Shown: piece after piece, positions 8,485-16,317 of the stretch
Layout of the letters: each line of letters starts with the position of its first letter
Numbering within the stretch: position 1 is the stretch's first letter
Assembly (NCBI GenBank): GCA_036655715.1
Contig: JAVVPO010000011.1
Span: forward strand, 1 to 39,385
DNA length: 39,385 nucleotides
Direction: 5' to 3'
From: JAVVPO01 sp036655715
Lineage (GTDB): Bacteria; Bacillota; Clostridia; Lachnospirales; Cellulosilyticaceae
The notes under the pieces: model-generated
Told to the model about the DNA's origin: nothing
Seen by the model: the letters and a program-made list of their open reading frames with translations, nothing else
Database searches by the model: none
Made by a program: the position numbers and the translations under genes

Positions 8485-8514
8485 CACTCTAGCATACCTC
8501 CTAGAGTGTGTCAA
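8485..8514 (-). promoter_or_regulatory. candidate promoter and operator of the MATE pump
   Basis: On the minus strand, -35 TTGACA (8509-8514) is followed after 17 bp by -10 TAGAGT (8486-8491). A perfect inverted repeat, CACTCTAG (8485-8492) and CTAGAGTG (8501-8508) with an 8-bp spacer, fills the space between and covers the -10. Such placement suits a repressor or a MerR-type factor. The palindrome differs from the one in the TipA-like promoter. Confidence 0.6.
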
Positions 8515-8575
8515 TTAAGTCACGCATCCATTTTCTACTTGTTGGCTTTTTTCTAGAGGCATAATAGAGGCTTCT

Positions 8576-8620
8576 ATGAATTTTGTTGCTATAGACTTTG
8601 AAACAGCCACTGAAAAAGGA
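8576..8620 (+). pseudogene. possible N-terminal stub of a DnaQ-like exonuclease
   Basis: After an AGAGG, an ATG at 8576 opens MNFVAIDFETATEKG, the usual N-terminus of DEDDh exonucleases (DNA polymerase III epsilon-like), including the catalytic D-x-E of motif I. The similarity stops at 8620, where the coding strand runs into the terminator hairpin of the facing acetyltransferase gene; the frame then stays open without family features until a stop at 8707. This looks like a gene start left after a deletion. With only 15 recognisable residues the call is tentative. Confidence 0.4.
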
Positions 8621-8664
8621 ATATCTCAAAATACATTACTCCGTATTTTGAGATATTCCTTTTT
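8613..8664 (-). terminator. terminator of the acetyltransferase pair
   Basis: A perfect 22-bp stem (8613-8634 with 8643-8664), including flanking A5/T5 tracts, with an 8-nt loop. It lies 5 bp after the stop of the gene at 8670-9191 and is symmetric enough to work in both directions. Confidence 0.9.
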
Positions 8665-8669
8665 CATAT

Positions 8670-9191
8670 TTATACTCTGTACACGTCTTTATAAACCACA
8701 TCTCTAAACGCATCCATAATTTCCTGACTTATAGCCTCTTTATAGCTCATCACCCTAAGTGGCAAAAAGTCTTCGCCCACTTGTAATGGGGGCTGCAAAT
8801 ATTCAAAGTCATTAAAATGAAAACCAATACGTTCATAAAAGCCTATACGTCTCTTCGCATAATCCGTCTCTGGTAGCTCCACCTCTAAAAACACCTTTTT
8901 ATCTACTTCCTCAAGGTATTCCTTTAGCATTAAACTACCAATGCCTAAGCTACGGGCCTTACTATCTACAGCAAAATGTTCTATAAAGTTAAACACTTCC
9001 CATTCCCATGTGGCCATAAATCCTAGTATATCCCCTTCTACTTTGTACACAAAAAGTTTATACTTAGGATTCTCTAGAAGTGCTTTTTGATCTACATAAG
9101 TTCTCCTTTCAGAACTTGGAAATGCCTCATCCATTATCCCGAAAACTTTGTCAAATTCTTCTTGGTTCATCACTGTCATGTGTTTATTCAT
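8670..9191 (-). CDS. GNAT-family N-acetyltransferase
   Basis: A 173-aa GNAT protein. Acetyl-CoA-binding motif A is seen as FAVDSKARSLGIGSLML (R-x-x-G-x-G), preceded by a beta strand FIEHF and followed by FLEVELP and the motif B region RRIGFYERIGFHF. The length is normal. These enzymes move an acetyl group from acetyl-CoA to an amine; the acceptor here is unknown. AAAGGA stands 7-8 nt before the ATG. It is the second gene of a tandem pair with another GNAT gene 23 bp upstream. The two are not obvious duplicates: motif A and the termini differ. Confidence 0.9.
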   Translation of the reverse strand: MNKHMTVMNQEEFDKVFGIMDEAFPSSERRTYVDQKALLENPKYKLFVYKVEGDILGFMATWEWEVFNFIEHFAVDSKARSLGIGSLMLKEYLEEVDKKVFLEVELPETDYAKRRIGFYERIGFHFNDFEYLQPPLQVGEDFLPLRVMSYKEAISQEIMDAFRDVVYKDVYRV

Positions 9192-9214
9192 TTTTATTCA
9201 TCCTTTTTTCACGT

Positions 9215-9652
9215 TTAGATTTTTTTACCCATCAGTGTCATGTGATTATAGCTTTCAAAACCTCTTTTGTTATAAAATCCTTCCGTCTTTTCAGTGCGGG
9301 AGGTTAGAAGAATGACTTCACCAATCCCTCTTTCTTTTAATCTCCCTAAAAATTCATCAAATAGCTTGGAGCCAATCCCTTCACCTTTAAGCTTGTGGTC
9401 TACGCAGAATTCTTTAATCTGAAACTGCATCCCATCATAGTAATACTCATGATTACCCAGTATCATCCCTACAACCTTTTCATCTTTATAAGCTACTAAG
9501 CCATAGGCTCCTTCACAATTCATCATCTGACTTAACCTATTAAACACCGTATCCTGAGTCCACTTATCGTGCCATGGTGGGGCATTAAAAGCCTCTATAT
9601 AAAGGTCTATTAGTTCTACAATATGATCATGTTCTAAAATTTCATAGTTCAT
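9215..9652 (-). CDS. GNAT-family N-acetyltransferase
   Basis: A 145-aa GNAT protein. Motif A reads KEFCVDHKLKGEGIGSKLF (residues about 80-98, K-x-x-G-x-G), and motif B is TRTEKTEGFYNKRGFES. The early EAFNAPPWHDKWT segment, with paired tryptophans about 20-30 residues in, resembles the group annotated as AAC(6')-like or small-molecule GNATs, but substrate and any drug-resistance role are unproven. AAAGGAG precedes the ATG. It is the first gene of the pair with 8670-9191 and ends 23 bp before it. Confidence 0.88.
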   Translation of the reverse strand: MNYEILEHDHIVELIDLYIEAFNAPPWHDKWTQDTVFNRLSQMMNCEGAYGLVAYKDEKVVGMILGNHEYYYDGMQFQIKEFCVDHKLKGEGIGSKLFDEFLGRLKERGIGEVILLTSRTEKTEGFYNKRGFESYNHMTLMGKKI

Positions 9653-9996
9653 TTAATCTTCACTCCTTTAAATAGTACTTGCTATTTACAGTATTTTTCC
9701 TATGCTGTCGTAATTCTTTTTATGTCGTATTGCTTTTTTTATCTTGTATTATACCATTTAGTTCACCTTAATTACAGCCTCTTTTCGTATCCGATAATCT
9801 TTTTAGACATATCGATGCTTGTATTTCCTATAGACACTATACCCTATTACATCGGCCAAAGCCCATCAAATTCTTGTTTTAATTTATCTATCTTCATTCT
9901 CCTTTTGTTTCGTGTTGCTGCTATTTATTCTTGCTTTAGTCTATACAAAAGGAGAGTTTCTTACCATCGATGTAACTTATATTAATCTCTAAATAA
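9653..9996. other. 344-bp gene-free gap
   Basis: This holds the upstream region of the GNAT pair and the 3' flank of the aldo/keto reductase. An 87-codon plus-strand frame (9722-9985) exists but its product is low-complexity hydrophobic and no ribosome binding site precedes it. On the minus strand, short coding-like peptides (for example MKIDKLKQEFDGLWPM, from an ATG near 9898) are broken by stops, which may be a decayed gene I cannot identify. No clear terminator was found for the reductase. Confidence 0.4.
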
Positions 9997-11133
9997 TTAA
10001 TCCTTAAATAATTTTTCTGTTAAATCCTTAATCATTTTCATCTTTTCAGGAATTTGAATACTTTGTGGACAATGAGTCGTACACTTACCACAGGCAATAC
10101 AGTGATGTACTCTTAGCCCTTCATCTGTTTGATGATAAGCTACATGATACTGGTCTTTATTTTTACTTACCGCATAGTCATTATAAATCTTAAACATCTC
10201 TGGGATGTCTACACCTAGCGGGCAGTCCATGCAATAACGACATCCTGTGCAAGGCACTGTATCTTTCTTTTTATAGGCTTCTAAAGCTCTACCTATTGTT
10301 TCATGATCCTTTTCAGTAAGTGGCTCAAAATGAGTCATAGTCTCTACATTATCCTTAATTTGGTCTAAATTAGACATCCCACTAAGTACTGTTAAGACAT
10401 TTGGTAAGCTTGCCGCATAACGAATCGCCCAAGAAGCAATGCTTTTATCAGGTCTTGCCTCTTTAAATAATTCATTGGATGCCTCGCAAGGGTTTGCAAG
10501 TACTCCTCCCCTAACAGGTTCCATTACGATACAAGGTATGCCTCTTTCTTCTAAGATCTCATATTGTCTTTTGGCATCTTGCATTTCCCAATCTAAGTAA
10601 TTAAGCTGAATTTGAGCAAAATCCCACTTATAAGTATCACATACATTTTCCATCACATGTGGCTTATCATGGAAAGAGAATCCTAAGTAACGAATTTTCC
10701 CTTCCTCTTTCATCTTTGAAAGAAACTCATATGCCCCATACTCTATATATTGTTTAAAGTTATCTTCATTAATAGCATGGCAAAGATAAAAATCAAAATA
10801 CTCTACCTGACAATTTTTCAGTTGCTCATTAAATATTTGTTCTACATCTTCCTTTTTCTCTACACGCCAAATCGGCATTTTTGTTACTAAATTGTATGTA
10901 TCACGAGGATATTTTTTTAGTGCCCCACCAATGAATTCCTCTGATTGGCCTCCATGATAGATATAAGCTGTATCATAATAGTTAATACCATTTGCATAGG
11001 CATAGTCTACTATTTCTTGTGCTTTTTCAAAATCAATTTCTTCACCTTCAGTACTAACCTTAGGCAAACGCATACACCCAAGTCCTAAGGTTGATATTTC
11101 AAGTCCTGTATCTTTATAAGTTCTTTTTAGCAT
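9997..11133 (-). CDS. aldo/keto reductase with C-terminal 2x[4Fe-4S] domain
   Basis: A 378-aa oxidoreductase. Residues 1-285 are an aldo/keto reductase TIM barrel with the catalytic tetrad D54, Y59, K85 and H119 (DTAYIYH, TKMP, LCHA). Residues 290-360 are a ferredoxin-like tail: C295-x2-C298-x2-C301-x2-C304-P and C345-x2-C348-x2-C351-x3-C355-P, enough for two 4Fe-4S clusters. This fusion is common in anaerobic Firmicutes; the clusters may feed electrons to or from a ferredoxin, but substrates are unknown. It has a perfect AGGAGG before the ATG. It is transcribed alone; the next gene upstream (map) has its own terminator between them. Confidence 0.93.
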   Translation of the reverse strand: MLKRTYKDTGLEISTLGLGCMRLPKVSTEGEEIDFEKAQEIVDYAYANGINYYDTAYIYHGGQSEEFIGGALKKYPRDTYNLVTKMPIWRVEKKEDVEQIFNEQLKNCQVEYFDFYLCHAINEDNFKQYIEYGAYEFLSKMKEEGKIRYLGFSFHDKPHVMENVCDTYKWDFAQIQLNYLDWEMQDAKRQYEILEERGIPCIVMEPVRGGVLANPCEASNELFKEARPDKSIASWAIRYAASLPNVLTVLSGMSNLDQIKDNVETMTHFEPLTEKDHETIGRALEAYKKKDTVPCTGCRYCMDCPLGVDIPEMFKIYNDYAVSKNKDQYHVAYHQTDEGLRVHHCIACGKCTTHCPQSIQIPEKMKMIKDLTEKLFKD

Positions 11134-11337
11134 ATTAAAATCCTCCTAAATATGTATTTGCTTTATATGGCAAAACATTTAATATAATGAACAAAAACAT
11201 AAATTTTATTTATAATTGTATCATTATTTATATATTTATTCTATGGTTCATTTTTATATAATCTATCTTTGTGCTTAGTTTTGTTGAGCTATAGGCTTGA
11301 TAGTCCTAACTGTATGTACTAATCTCATACAAAACAA

Positions 11338-11380
11338 ATAAGGCAGATCACCTCCTTTATCAGGGCTTTATCTACCTTAT
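11338..11380 (-). terminator. terminator after map
   Basis: An 11-bp stem with one wobble pair (11338-11348 with 11370-11380) and a 21-nt loop, followed on the minus strand by TTGTTTTG. A second copy of CTACCTTAT at 11386-11394 could pair with the same arm, so two alternative hairpins are possible. Confidence 0.55.
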
Positions 11381-11413
11381 CTTCTCTACCTTATTTATAT
11401 TTACTTTCGTTTA

Positions 11414-12283
11414 TTACTTAGCAATAATTTCAACACCATCTTCTGTTACCAAAATCATATGCTCCCACTGGGCTGATAATTTGCCATCTTCTGTATAAGA
11501 TGTCCATTCATCTTCATCATCAATATACAGATCACTAGCGCCTTCATTAATCATAGGCTCTACTGTAAACATCATACCTGGTACAATGAGCATCTTTTCA
11601 TTTCTTTCTCTATAATGTGCGACAAAAGGCTCTTCATGGAATTCAAGACCTATTCCATGTCCGCCGTATTCTCTTACGACTGAATACCCATGAGCATTGG
11701 CATAAGACTCTACTGCTTCTCCAATATCACCTAGGCAGCACCAAGGTTTTACAGCTTCTATCCCCTTTATGAGGCACTCTCTAGCTACTGCTACTAGCCT
11801 TTTAGCTTCGGCAGATACTTCACCGATCATAAACATCCTAGAGGCATCTGAGAAATAACCATTGTAAATAGTTGATACATCTACATTGATAATATCACCC
11901 TCTTCTAAGACTCTCTCTTCGTTTGGTATCCCGTGGCATATTTCATTGTTAATAGATGTACACACACTTTTTGGGAAACCACTATACCCTAGTGGTGCTG
12001 GCACTGCGCCATGTGCGATCGTATACTCATGCACGATGGTATTAATCATTTCTGTTGTCATACCTACTTTAATTTGATCTGCTACTGCATCTAGTGCACC
12101 ATCATTAATCTTGGCACTCTCTTTAATAGCTGCTACCTGTTCTTTTGTTTTAATAAGTTCTCTATCTGGAACAATATACCCTTGTTTTTCAAAAACCATT
12201 AATTTTTCATCAAAGGCCATATGGCATTTTTTATATTTTTGTTTGCTTCCGCACCAACATTCATCATTTCTATTTAATTTCAC
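11414..12283 (-). CDS. map: methionine aminopeptidase type I with N-terminal SEC-C motif
   Basis: A 289-aa enzyme that removes the initiator methionine from new proteins. Residues 5-21 are a SEC-C zinc motif (ECWCGSKQKYKKCH), which may help ribosome binding. The pita-bread catalytic domain follows, with H117 and metal ligands D135, D146, H209, E242 and E274 (VDVS, FSDASRMF, GGHGIG, TVEPMI, WEHMI). The SEC-C-tagged form is common in Clostridia and often sits apart from the essential map in the ribosomal-protein cluster, so this may be a second copy. It starts with GTG preceded by GAGG. It follows the LysR gene by 46 bp on the same strand. Confidence 0.95.
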   Translation of the reverse strand: MKLNRNDECWCGSKQKYKKCHMAFDEKLMVFEKQGYIVPDRELIKTKEQVAAIKESAKINDGALDAVADQIKVGMTTEMINTIVHEYTIAHGAVPAPLGYSGFPKSVCTSINNEICHGIPNEERVLEEGDIINVDVSTIYNGYFSDASRMFMIGEVSAEAKRLVAVARECLIKGIEAVKPWCCLGDIGEAVESYANAHGYSVVREYGGHGIGLEFHEEPFVAHYRERNEKMLIVPGMMFTVEPMINEGASDLYIDDEDEWTSYTEDGKLSAQWEHMILVTEDGVEIIAK

Positions 12284-12329
12284 TTTATCATCCTCTTTAT
12301 TCTATTGTGTAGTCTCTTTATATTGTTGC

Positions 12330-13262
12330 TTAGGTTATAACTTTATTACCATTATAGCTTAGTCCCGTCAGATATGACACTCTATTTTGTATAAACGCAA
12401 AGAACTCTAAGTATTCTTCCTCTAAAATAGCCTTTTCCATATAAGCAAGGTGAAACTCTTTTTCTAGTTTCATTTCCTTAATAGACACTGAGACTAATGT
12501 ACCTTCTTGTAATTCTTTTGCTGCTGCTACCTCGTACATAAAAGAAATCCCTAAGTTACTTTTCACCATTTCTTTAATCACTTCTAAGCTGCCTATTTCT
12601 ATGAGCCTTTTGAAATTTTTTATATGGTCATTGCGCTCTGTCATGGCTCTTTCTAAAATCTCTCTTGTCCCTGAACCTTCTTCTCTTACCATCAGCACTT
12701 GATTTCTAAGGGACTCAAAGGTCACTTCTTTTTGGAGAGCTATCTCATTTTGAGGGGATGCTACGAGTATGAAAGGTTCTTTTTTCAAACTCTTTATAGT
12801 AAAGTCTGCCTGATTAAAATATCCTTCTACTAGGGCAAATTCAATCTCGCCAATCCTCAGTTTTTTCAAGAGTATCTCTGTATTTTCAATAATCATCTTC
12901 ATCTGCATATGAGGATATTCCCTCATATACTGTGCTAATATAGGAGGCATCAAAAATCCTCCGATACTTAAAGTGGCACCGAAGTGAATGCTTCTACCGT
13001 GATCTTTCATTTCCAAAAGCACCTTTTCAATTTGCTTACTATAGTTATAAATATGTAAACAATACTGTAAGAACCTCTCTCCTGCAGATGTTAATTGCAG
13101 CTTTCCACCCTGTTGCATGATGAATTTCTGCTCATAATGATTTTCTAGATGTTTAATGTGCTGTGTAACCGCCGGCTGTGTAATGCATAGGGCCTCAGCA
13201 GTCTTAGTATAGCTTTTTAGCTTACTTAGTGTAATAAATGTATGGACTCTTATATCAATCAT
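12330..13262 (-). CDS. LysR-family transcriptional regulator
   Basis: A 310-aa LysR regulator. The N-terminal winged HTH (about 2-60) has the typical SYTKTAEALCITQPAVTQHI helix-turn-helix, and residues about 90-295 form the periplasmic-binding-like effector domain (VREEGSGTREILE is the common ligand-loop pattern). It is divergent from the YeiH-type exporter with 118 bp between the starts, the same arrangement as the cysteine/sulfur-linked LysR genes beside yeiH in other bacteria, so it probably controls that exporter. AGGAGG precedes the ATG closely. The effector is unknown. Confidence 0.92.
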   Translation of the reverse strand: MIDIRVHTFITLSKLKSYTKTAEALCITQPAVTQHIKHLENHYEQKFIMQQGGKLQLTSAGERFLQYCLHIYNYSKQIEKVLLEMKDHGRSIHFGATLSIGGFLMPPILAQYMREYPHMQMKMIIENTEILLKKLRIGEIEFALVEGYFNQADFTIKSLKKEPFILVASPQNEIALQKEVTFESLRNQVLMVREEGSGTREILERAMTERNDHIKNFKRLIEIGSLEVIKEMVKSNLGISFMYEVAAAKELQEGTLVSVSIKEMKLEKEFHLAYMEKAILEEEYLEFFAFIQNRVSYLTGLSYNGNKVIT

Positions 13263-13380
13263 ATTTCCTCCTATAAGTTTTTGTTATCACTTTATAATTA
13301 TTTATAATTTGAACTTATATCCATTTTATTATACATTACTACTTAGATACAATATTTTTTCAAACGAAAGGGATATTAAA
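13263..13380. promoter_or_regulatory. divergent LysR/YeiH control region
   Basis: The 118-bp space between the LysR gene and the exporter contains a direct repeat, TTTATAATTA (13291-13300) and TTTATAATTT (13301-13310), exactly one helical turn apart. LysR proteins bind AT-rich sites with T-N11-A symmetry in such regions, so this is a reasonable operator candidate. I did not find an unambiguous -35/-10 pair. Confidence 0.45.
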
Positions 13381-14409
13381 ATGAAAAAACTTTTACCTGG
13401 GGTCATGCTATCTATTCTTATAGCTCTTATTGCCTTATTTTTAGGAAGTAAAATACATCTTATGAGTGCAAGTGTTATCGCACTTCTTATAGGGATGGGT
13501 ATTAAATTATGTTTTAAAAACTTACAATCTTGTGATGCCGGCTTACAGTTCACTTCTAAAAAGCTTTTAAAACTGGGAATTATCCTCCTTGGAACAGGCC
13601 TCAGTATCGGCCAGATTCTTCATGTTGGTAAGTTTTCAGTTATAGTTATGGTCTTTACACTTGCCGCTGCTTTTGGATTTGGTTATCTCTTTGGCAAGCT
13701 TTTTGGTATGGATTGGCATTTAAGTAGTCTTATCTCTGCTGGAACAGGGATTTGCGGTGGCTCTGCTGTTGCTGCCTTATCACCCGTTATTGATGCTGAT
13801 GATAGTCATGTGGCTTATGCTATTTCTGCCACTTTTATCTTTGATATTATTATGGTTATTCTCTTCCCTATTATGGGCCGCGCTCTTGGTTTATCTGATA
13901 TGGCTTATGGCTTATGGGCTGGAACTGCTGTTAATGATACGTCTTCCGTTGTTGCTGCTGGATTTGCTTTTAGCAATGCTGCTGGAGACTTTGCAACAAT
14001 CGTTAAGCTAACACGTACCTTATCGATTATTCCTATTATCATCATTTTCTCTATTATTAATAACCATATTAAACAAAAAAGTCTTACAGTGGCTACAGGT
14101 GCTACTAAGCCTTCCTTTATGGCAATGCTTAAAACGATTGATTTTAAATCAATCTTCCCTTGGTTTATTATCTTCTTTATTGTAGCCGCTATTTTAAATA
14201 GTATCGGTATCATTCCTACAGCACTTAGTAGCTCTCTATCAGAACTTAGTAAGTTTCTCATGGTTATGGCACTTGCAGCTATTGGACTTAAGACAGATTT
14301 TAGTAAGCTTAAACAATCAGGCTTCTTACCAATGGTTCATGGATTTATTATTTCCACTATCGTTGTTGTAGTTGCCTTAGTGGTTCAAATTTTCTTAGGG
14401 CAAGTTTAA
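13381..14409 (+). CDS. YeiH/UPF0324-family membrane protein, putative sulfate exporter
   Basis: A 342-aa protein with about 10 membrane helices. The family signatures are LLKLGIILLGTGLSIGQIL, SAGTGICGGSAVAALSPVI and WAGTAVNDTSSVVAAG. Members are annotated as putative sulfate exporters, on limited evidence. An in-frame TTG at 13309 would add 24 unrelated residues; the ATG at 13381 has AAAGGG 8 nt upstream and starts at the first helix, so it is chosen. It lies opposite its probable LysR regulator and is followed directly by a hairpin. Confidence 0.9.
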   Translation: MKKLLPGVMLSILIALIALFLGSKIHLMSASVIALLIGMGIKLCFKNLQSCDAGLQFTSKKLLKLGIILLGTGLSIGQILHVGKFSVIVMVFTLAAAFGFGYLFGKLFGMDWHLSSLISAGTGICGGSAVAALSPVIDADDSHVAYAISATFIFDIIMVILFPIMGRALGLSDMAYGLWAGTAVNDTSSVVAAGFAFSNAAGDFATIVKLTRTLSIIPIIIIFSIINNHIKQKSLTVATGATKPSFMAMLKTIDFKSIFPWFIIFFIVAAILNSIGIIPTALSSSLSELSKFLMVMALAAIGLKTDFSKLKQSGFLPMVHGFIISTIVVVVALVVQIFLGQV

Positions 14410-14429
14410 ATACTTTCTAGTAAGTATTT
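14408..14429 (+). terminator. terminator of the YeiH-type gene
   Basis: An 8-bp stem (14408-14415 with 14422-14429), a 6-nt loop and a run of T. The 5' arm starts inside the stop codon of the exporter gene. Confidence 0.7.
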
Positions 14430-14462
14430 TTTGATATTTCTGTATAAATGAAGCATGATGTA

Positions 14463-14505
14463 ATAAATGCCCCTGAATCTAGTTTCCTAGGTCAGGGGCA
14501 TTTAT
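14463..14505 (-). terminator. terminator of dCMP deaminase gene
   Basis: A 14-bp perfect GC-rich stem (14463-14476 with 14492-14505) with a 15-nt loop, 14 bp downstream of the dCMP deaminase stop. It is symmetric, so it may also stop readthrough from the exporter gene. Confidence 0.8.
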
Positions 14506-14518
14506 CTATTTACTGTTT

Positions 14519-15004
14519 TTACTCTACATCAAAGTCTAGCACAATCTTTTCTTTTGAAACTTCTAACACTCTATACTTAACACCTGACATATCTAACATT
14601 CTTTTAGAAGCAATGACACTGTCTGTCTCTTTATATTTATCACTTAAATAAATAATTTCTTTAATCCCTGATTGAATAATCGCCTTTGAACATTCATGAC
14701 AAGGAAATAGTGCTACGTATAATCTACACCCTCTTAAATTTCTGCTAATACTGTTTAATATGGCATTAAGTTCTGCATGGCAAACATAAGGATATTTTGT
14801 TTCTAAAAATGCACCTTCTCTTTCCCAAGGTAATAACTTATCATCACACCCTATTGGAAAACCGTTATAACCTACACCTACAATCTTATTTTCTGTATCT
14901 ACAATACACGCACCTACTTTGGTACTTGGATCTTTACTTCTATAAGCTGAAAGTAGTGCTACTCCCATGAAGTAGTCATCCCACGTAATATGTTCTTGTC
15001 CCAT
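14519..15004 (-). CDS. deoxycytidylate (dCMP) deaminase
   Basis: A 161-aa zinc deaminase that converts dCMP to dUMP, feeding thymidylate synthesis. The catalytic signature is H76-A-E78 and P-C102-x2-C105; a GYNGFPIGCDD segment upstream matches the dCMP deaminase (ComEB/Dcd1) subgroup rather than tRNA or cytidine deaminases. The length is normal. A perfect AGGAGG stands 7 nt before the ATG. It forms a single-gene unit divergent from the DHH phosphoesterase. No allosteric residues can be judged from this alone. Confidence 0.93.
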   Translation of the reverse strand: MGQEHITWDDYFMGVALLSAYRSKDPSTKVGACIVDTENKIVGVGYNGFPIGCDDKLLPWEREGAFLETKYPYVCHAELNAILNSISRNLRGCRLYVALFPCHECSKAIIQSGIKEIIYLSDKYKETDSVIASKRMLDMSGVKYRVLEVSKEKIVLDFDVE

Positions 15005-15153
15005 TCCTTAACCTCCTTATTGTATACCTTCCATTCTTTATTATGTAAATCATTGTACATTATAACTTGTCATGACTTCAATACTTCTTTACGACATTTT
15101 TCTAAAAAATATGCTAATCAATACTTACCATGTGTTAAAGAAGGTATTTCTCC

Positions 15154-15193
15154 TTGCTAATTCAGTTTACCTATAATATAGTGTTAGGTAGAC
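15154..15193 (+). promoter_or_regulatory. promoter of the DHH gene with overlapping dyad
   Basis: -35 TTGCTA (15154-15159) and -10 TATAGT (15177-15182) with a 17-bp spacer. An inverted repeat, GTTTACCTA (15165-15173) and TAGGTAGAC (15185-15193), with one mismatch in nine and an 11-bp spacer, is centred on the -10, a position suited to repression. Confidence 0.6.
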
Positions 15194-15224
15194 TATAAGC
15201 TATTCTTAAAGGAGATTTTTAGAA

Positions 15225-16187
15225 ATGATTAAACTTTTTACACATAATGATTTAGATGGTCTTTCATGTGCTATTCTTGCTTGTTTAGCCTACGGTGTGG
15301 ACAATGTAAGCTATGAAACATGCAAGTATGAAGATATCAACGAAAAAGTAACTGCTTACATAGAGACAAAGGACTATTTGAACTACGAGAGATGTTTTAT
15401 AACAGATATTTCACTTAGTAATGAACTAGCTCAGCATATTCATACACTTAACCCACGAGAACTTACAGATGGTGTAACGCTTACTAAGCACTTTAAGTTA
15501 TTAGACCATCACATCACAGCTATTCACTTAAATGAGTTTAATTGGTGTCATGTCGAAGATACAGACCAAGAAGGCATGAAGTGTAGCGGAACCTCTTTAT
15601 TCTTTAATTTCCTCAAATCTTGCCAAGTTAATTCGCCTGAGTTACTTACTAAGCCTCTTGTCGTTCAGTATACTGAAAAGGTACGTCGCTATGATACTTG
15701 GGACTGGGCAAAGCATGAAGATTTAGAAGCTAAAAGGCTTAATGATTTACTTTATATCTTGGGTAAAGAAAGATTCCTAACTTACTGGATAGACCGATTA
15801 CAAAACGACCAAGGCGATTTTGGATTTGATGCAACTCAGCTTTTACTTTTAGAGCTTAGACAAAATGAAATCGATAAATATATCGAATCTAGAGAAGAAG
15901 AGATCATCACCAAAAACATTTTAGGCTACAAAGCTGGGATTGTCTTTGCTGATAGATTCCAAAGTGAACTTGGCAACAAACTCTCAGAGCTTCATCCTGA
16001 GCTAGATTTTATCGCTATGATTAATGTTAACGGTGGTGTATCTTGTAGAACAAGTAAGGAAAACGTCAACTTAGGCGGTGACATTGCCAAAGTATTTGGC
16101 GGCGGTGGTCATGCAAAAGCCGCGGGCCTTCCAGTTGCTGATGAGGTAAGAGAATTAGTTATCAATCGTATTTTCAATTTAAACTAA
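15225..16187 (+). CDS. DHH-family phosphoesterase
   Basis: A 320-aa DHH superfamily phosphoesterase. The metal-binding motifs are H7-N-D9-L-D11, D61-I-S and L-L-D94-H95-H96; a C-terminal DHHA1 domain ends in GGGGHAKAAG (near 297-306). Relatives include NrnA-type oligoribonucleases and cyclic-dinucleotide hydrolases, but this branch is not assigned a specific substrate. It lacks GGDEF, PAS or membrane parts, so it is a soluble enzyme. AAAGGAG precedes the ATG. It is transcribed alone, with a promoter and dyad upstream and a strong terminator downstream. Confidence 0.9.
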   Translation: MIKLFTHNDLDGLSCAILACLAYGVDNVSYETCKYEDINEKVTAYIETKDYLNYERCFITDISLSNELAQHIHTLNPRELTDGVTLTKHFKLLDHHITAIHLNEFNWCHVEDTDQEGMKCSGTSLFFNFLKSCQVNSPELLTKPLVVQYTEKVRRYDTWDWAKHEDLEAKRLNDLLYILGKERFLTYWIDRLQNDQGDFGFDATQLLLLELRQNEIDKYIESREEEIITKNILGYKAGIVFADRFQSELGNKLSELHPELDFIAMINVNGGVSCRTSKENVNLGGDIAKVFGGGGHAKAAGLPVADEVRELVINRIFNLN

Positions 16188-16215
16188 CAATATACAAATT
16201 CATACAATAAAATGT

Positions 16216-16261
16216 AAACCCCTGAATCTCTTATGAATTTATTAGAGATTCAGGGGTTTTT
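16216..16261 (+). terminator. terminator of the DHH gene
   Basis: A 16-bp stem (16216-16231 with 16244-16259), a 12-nt loop and a T5 run. It shares the 11-mer CCCCTGAATCT with the terminator at 14463-14505, on the other side of the dCMP/DHH pair. Confidence 0.85.
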
Positions 16262-16317
16262 AATGCTATTTGATAGACTTTATTTTTAAGTATTACCTAC
16301 TCATTACGTTTATACTA

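Noticed and set aside
9722..9985. 87-codon plus-strand frame in the gap before the aldo/keto reductase
   Set aside because: No ribosome binding site, low-complexity hydrophobic product, no family resemblance; an open frame in AT-rich DNA.
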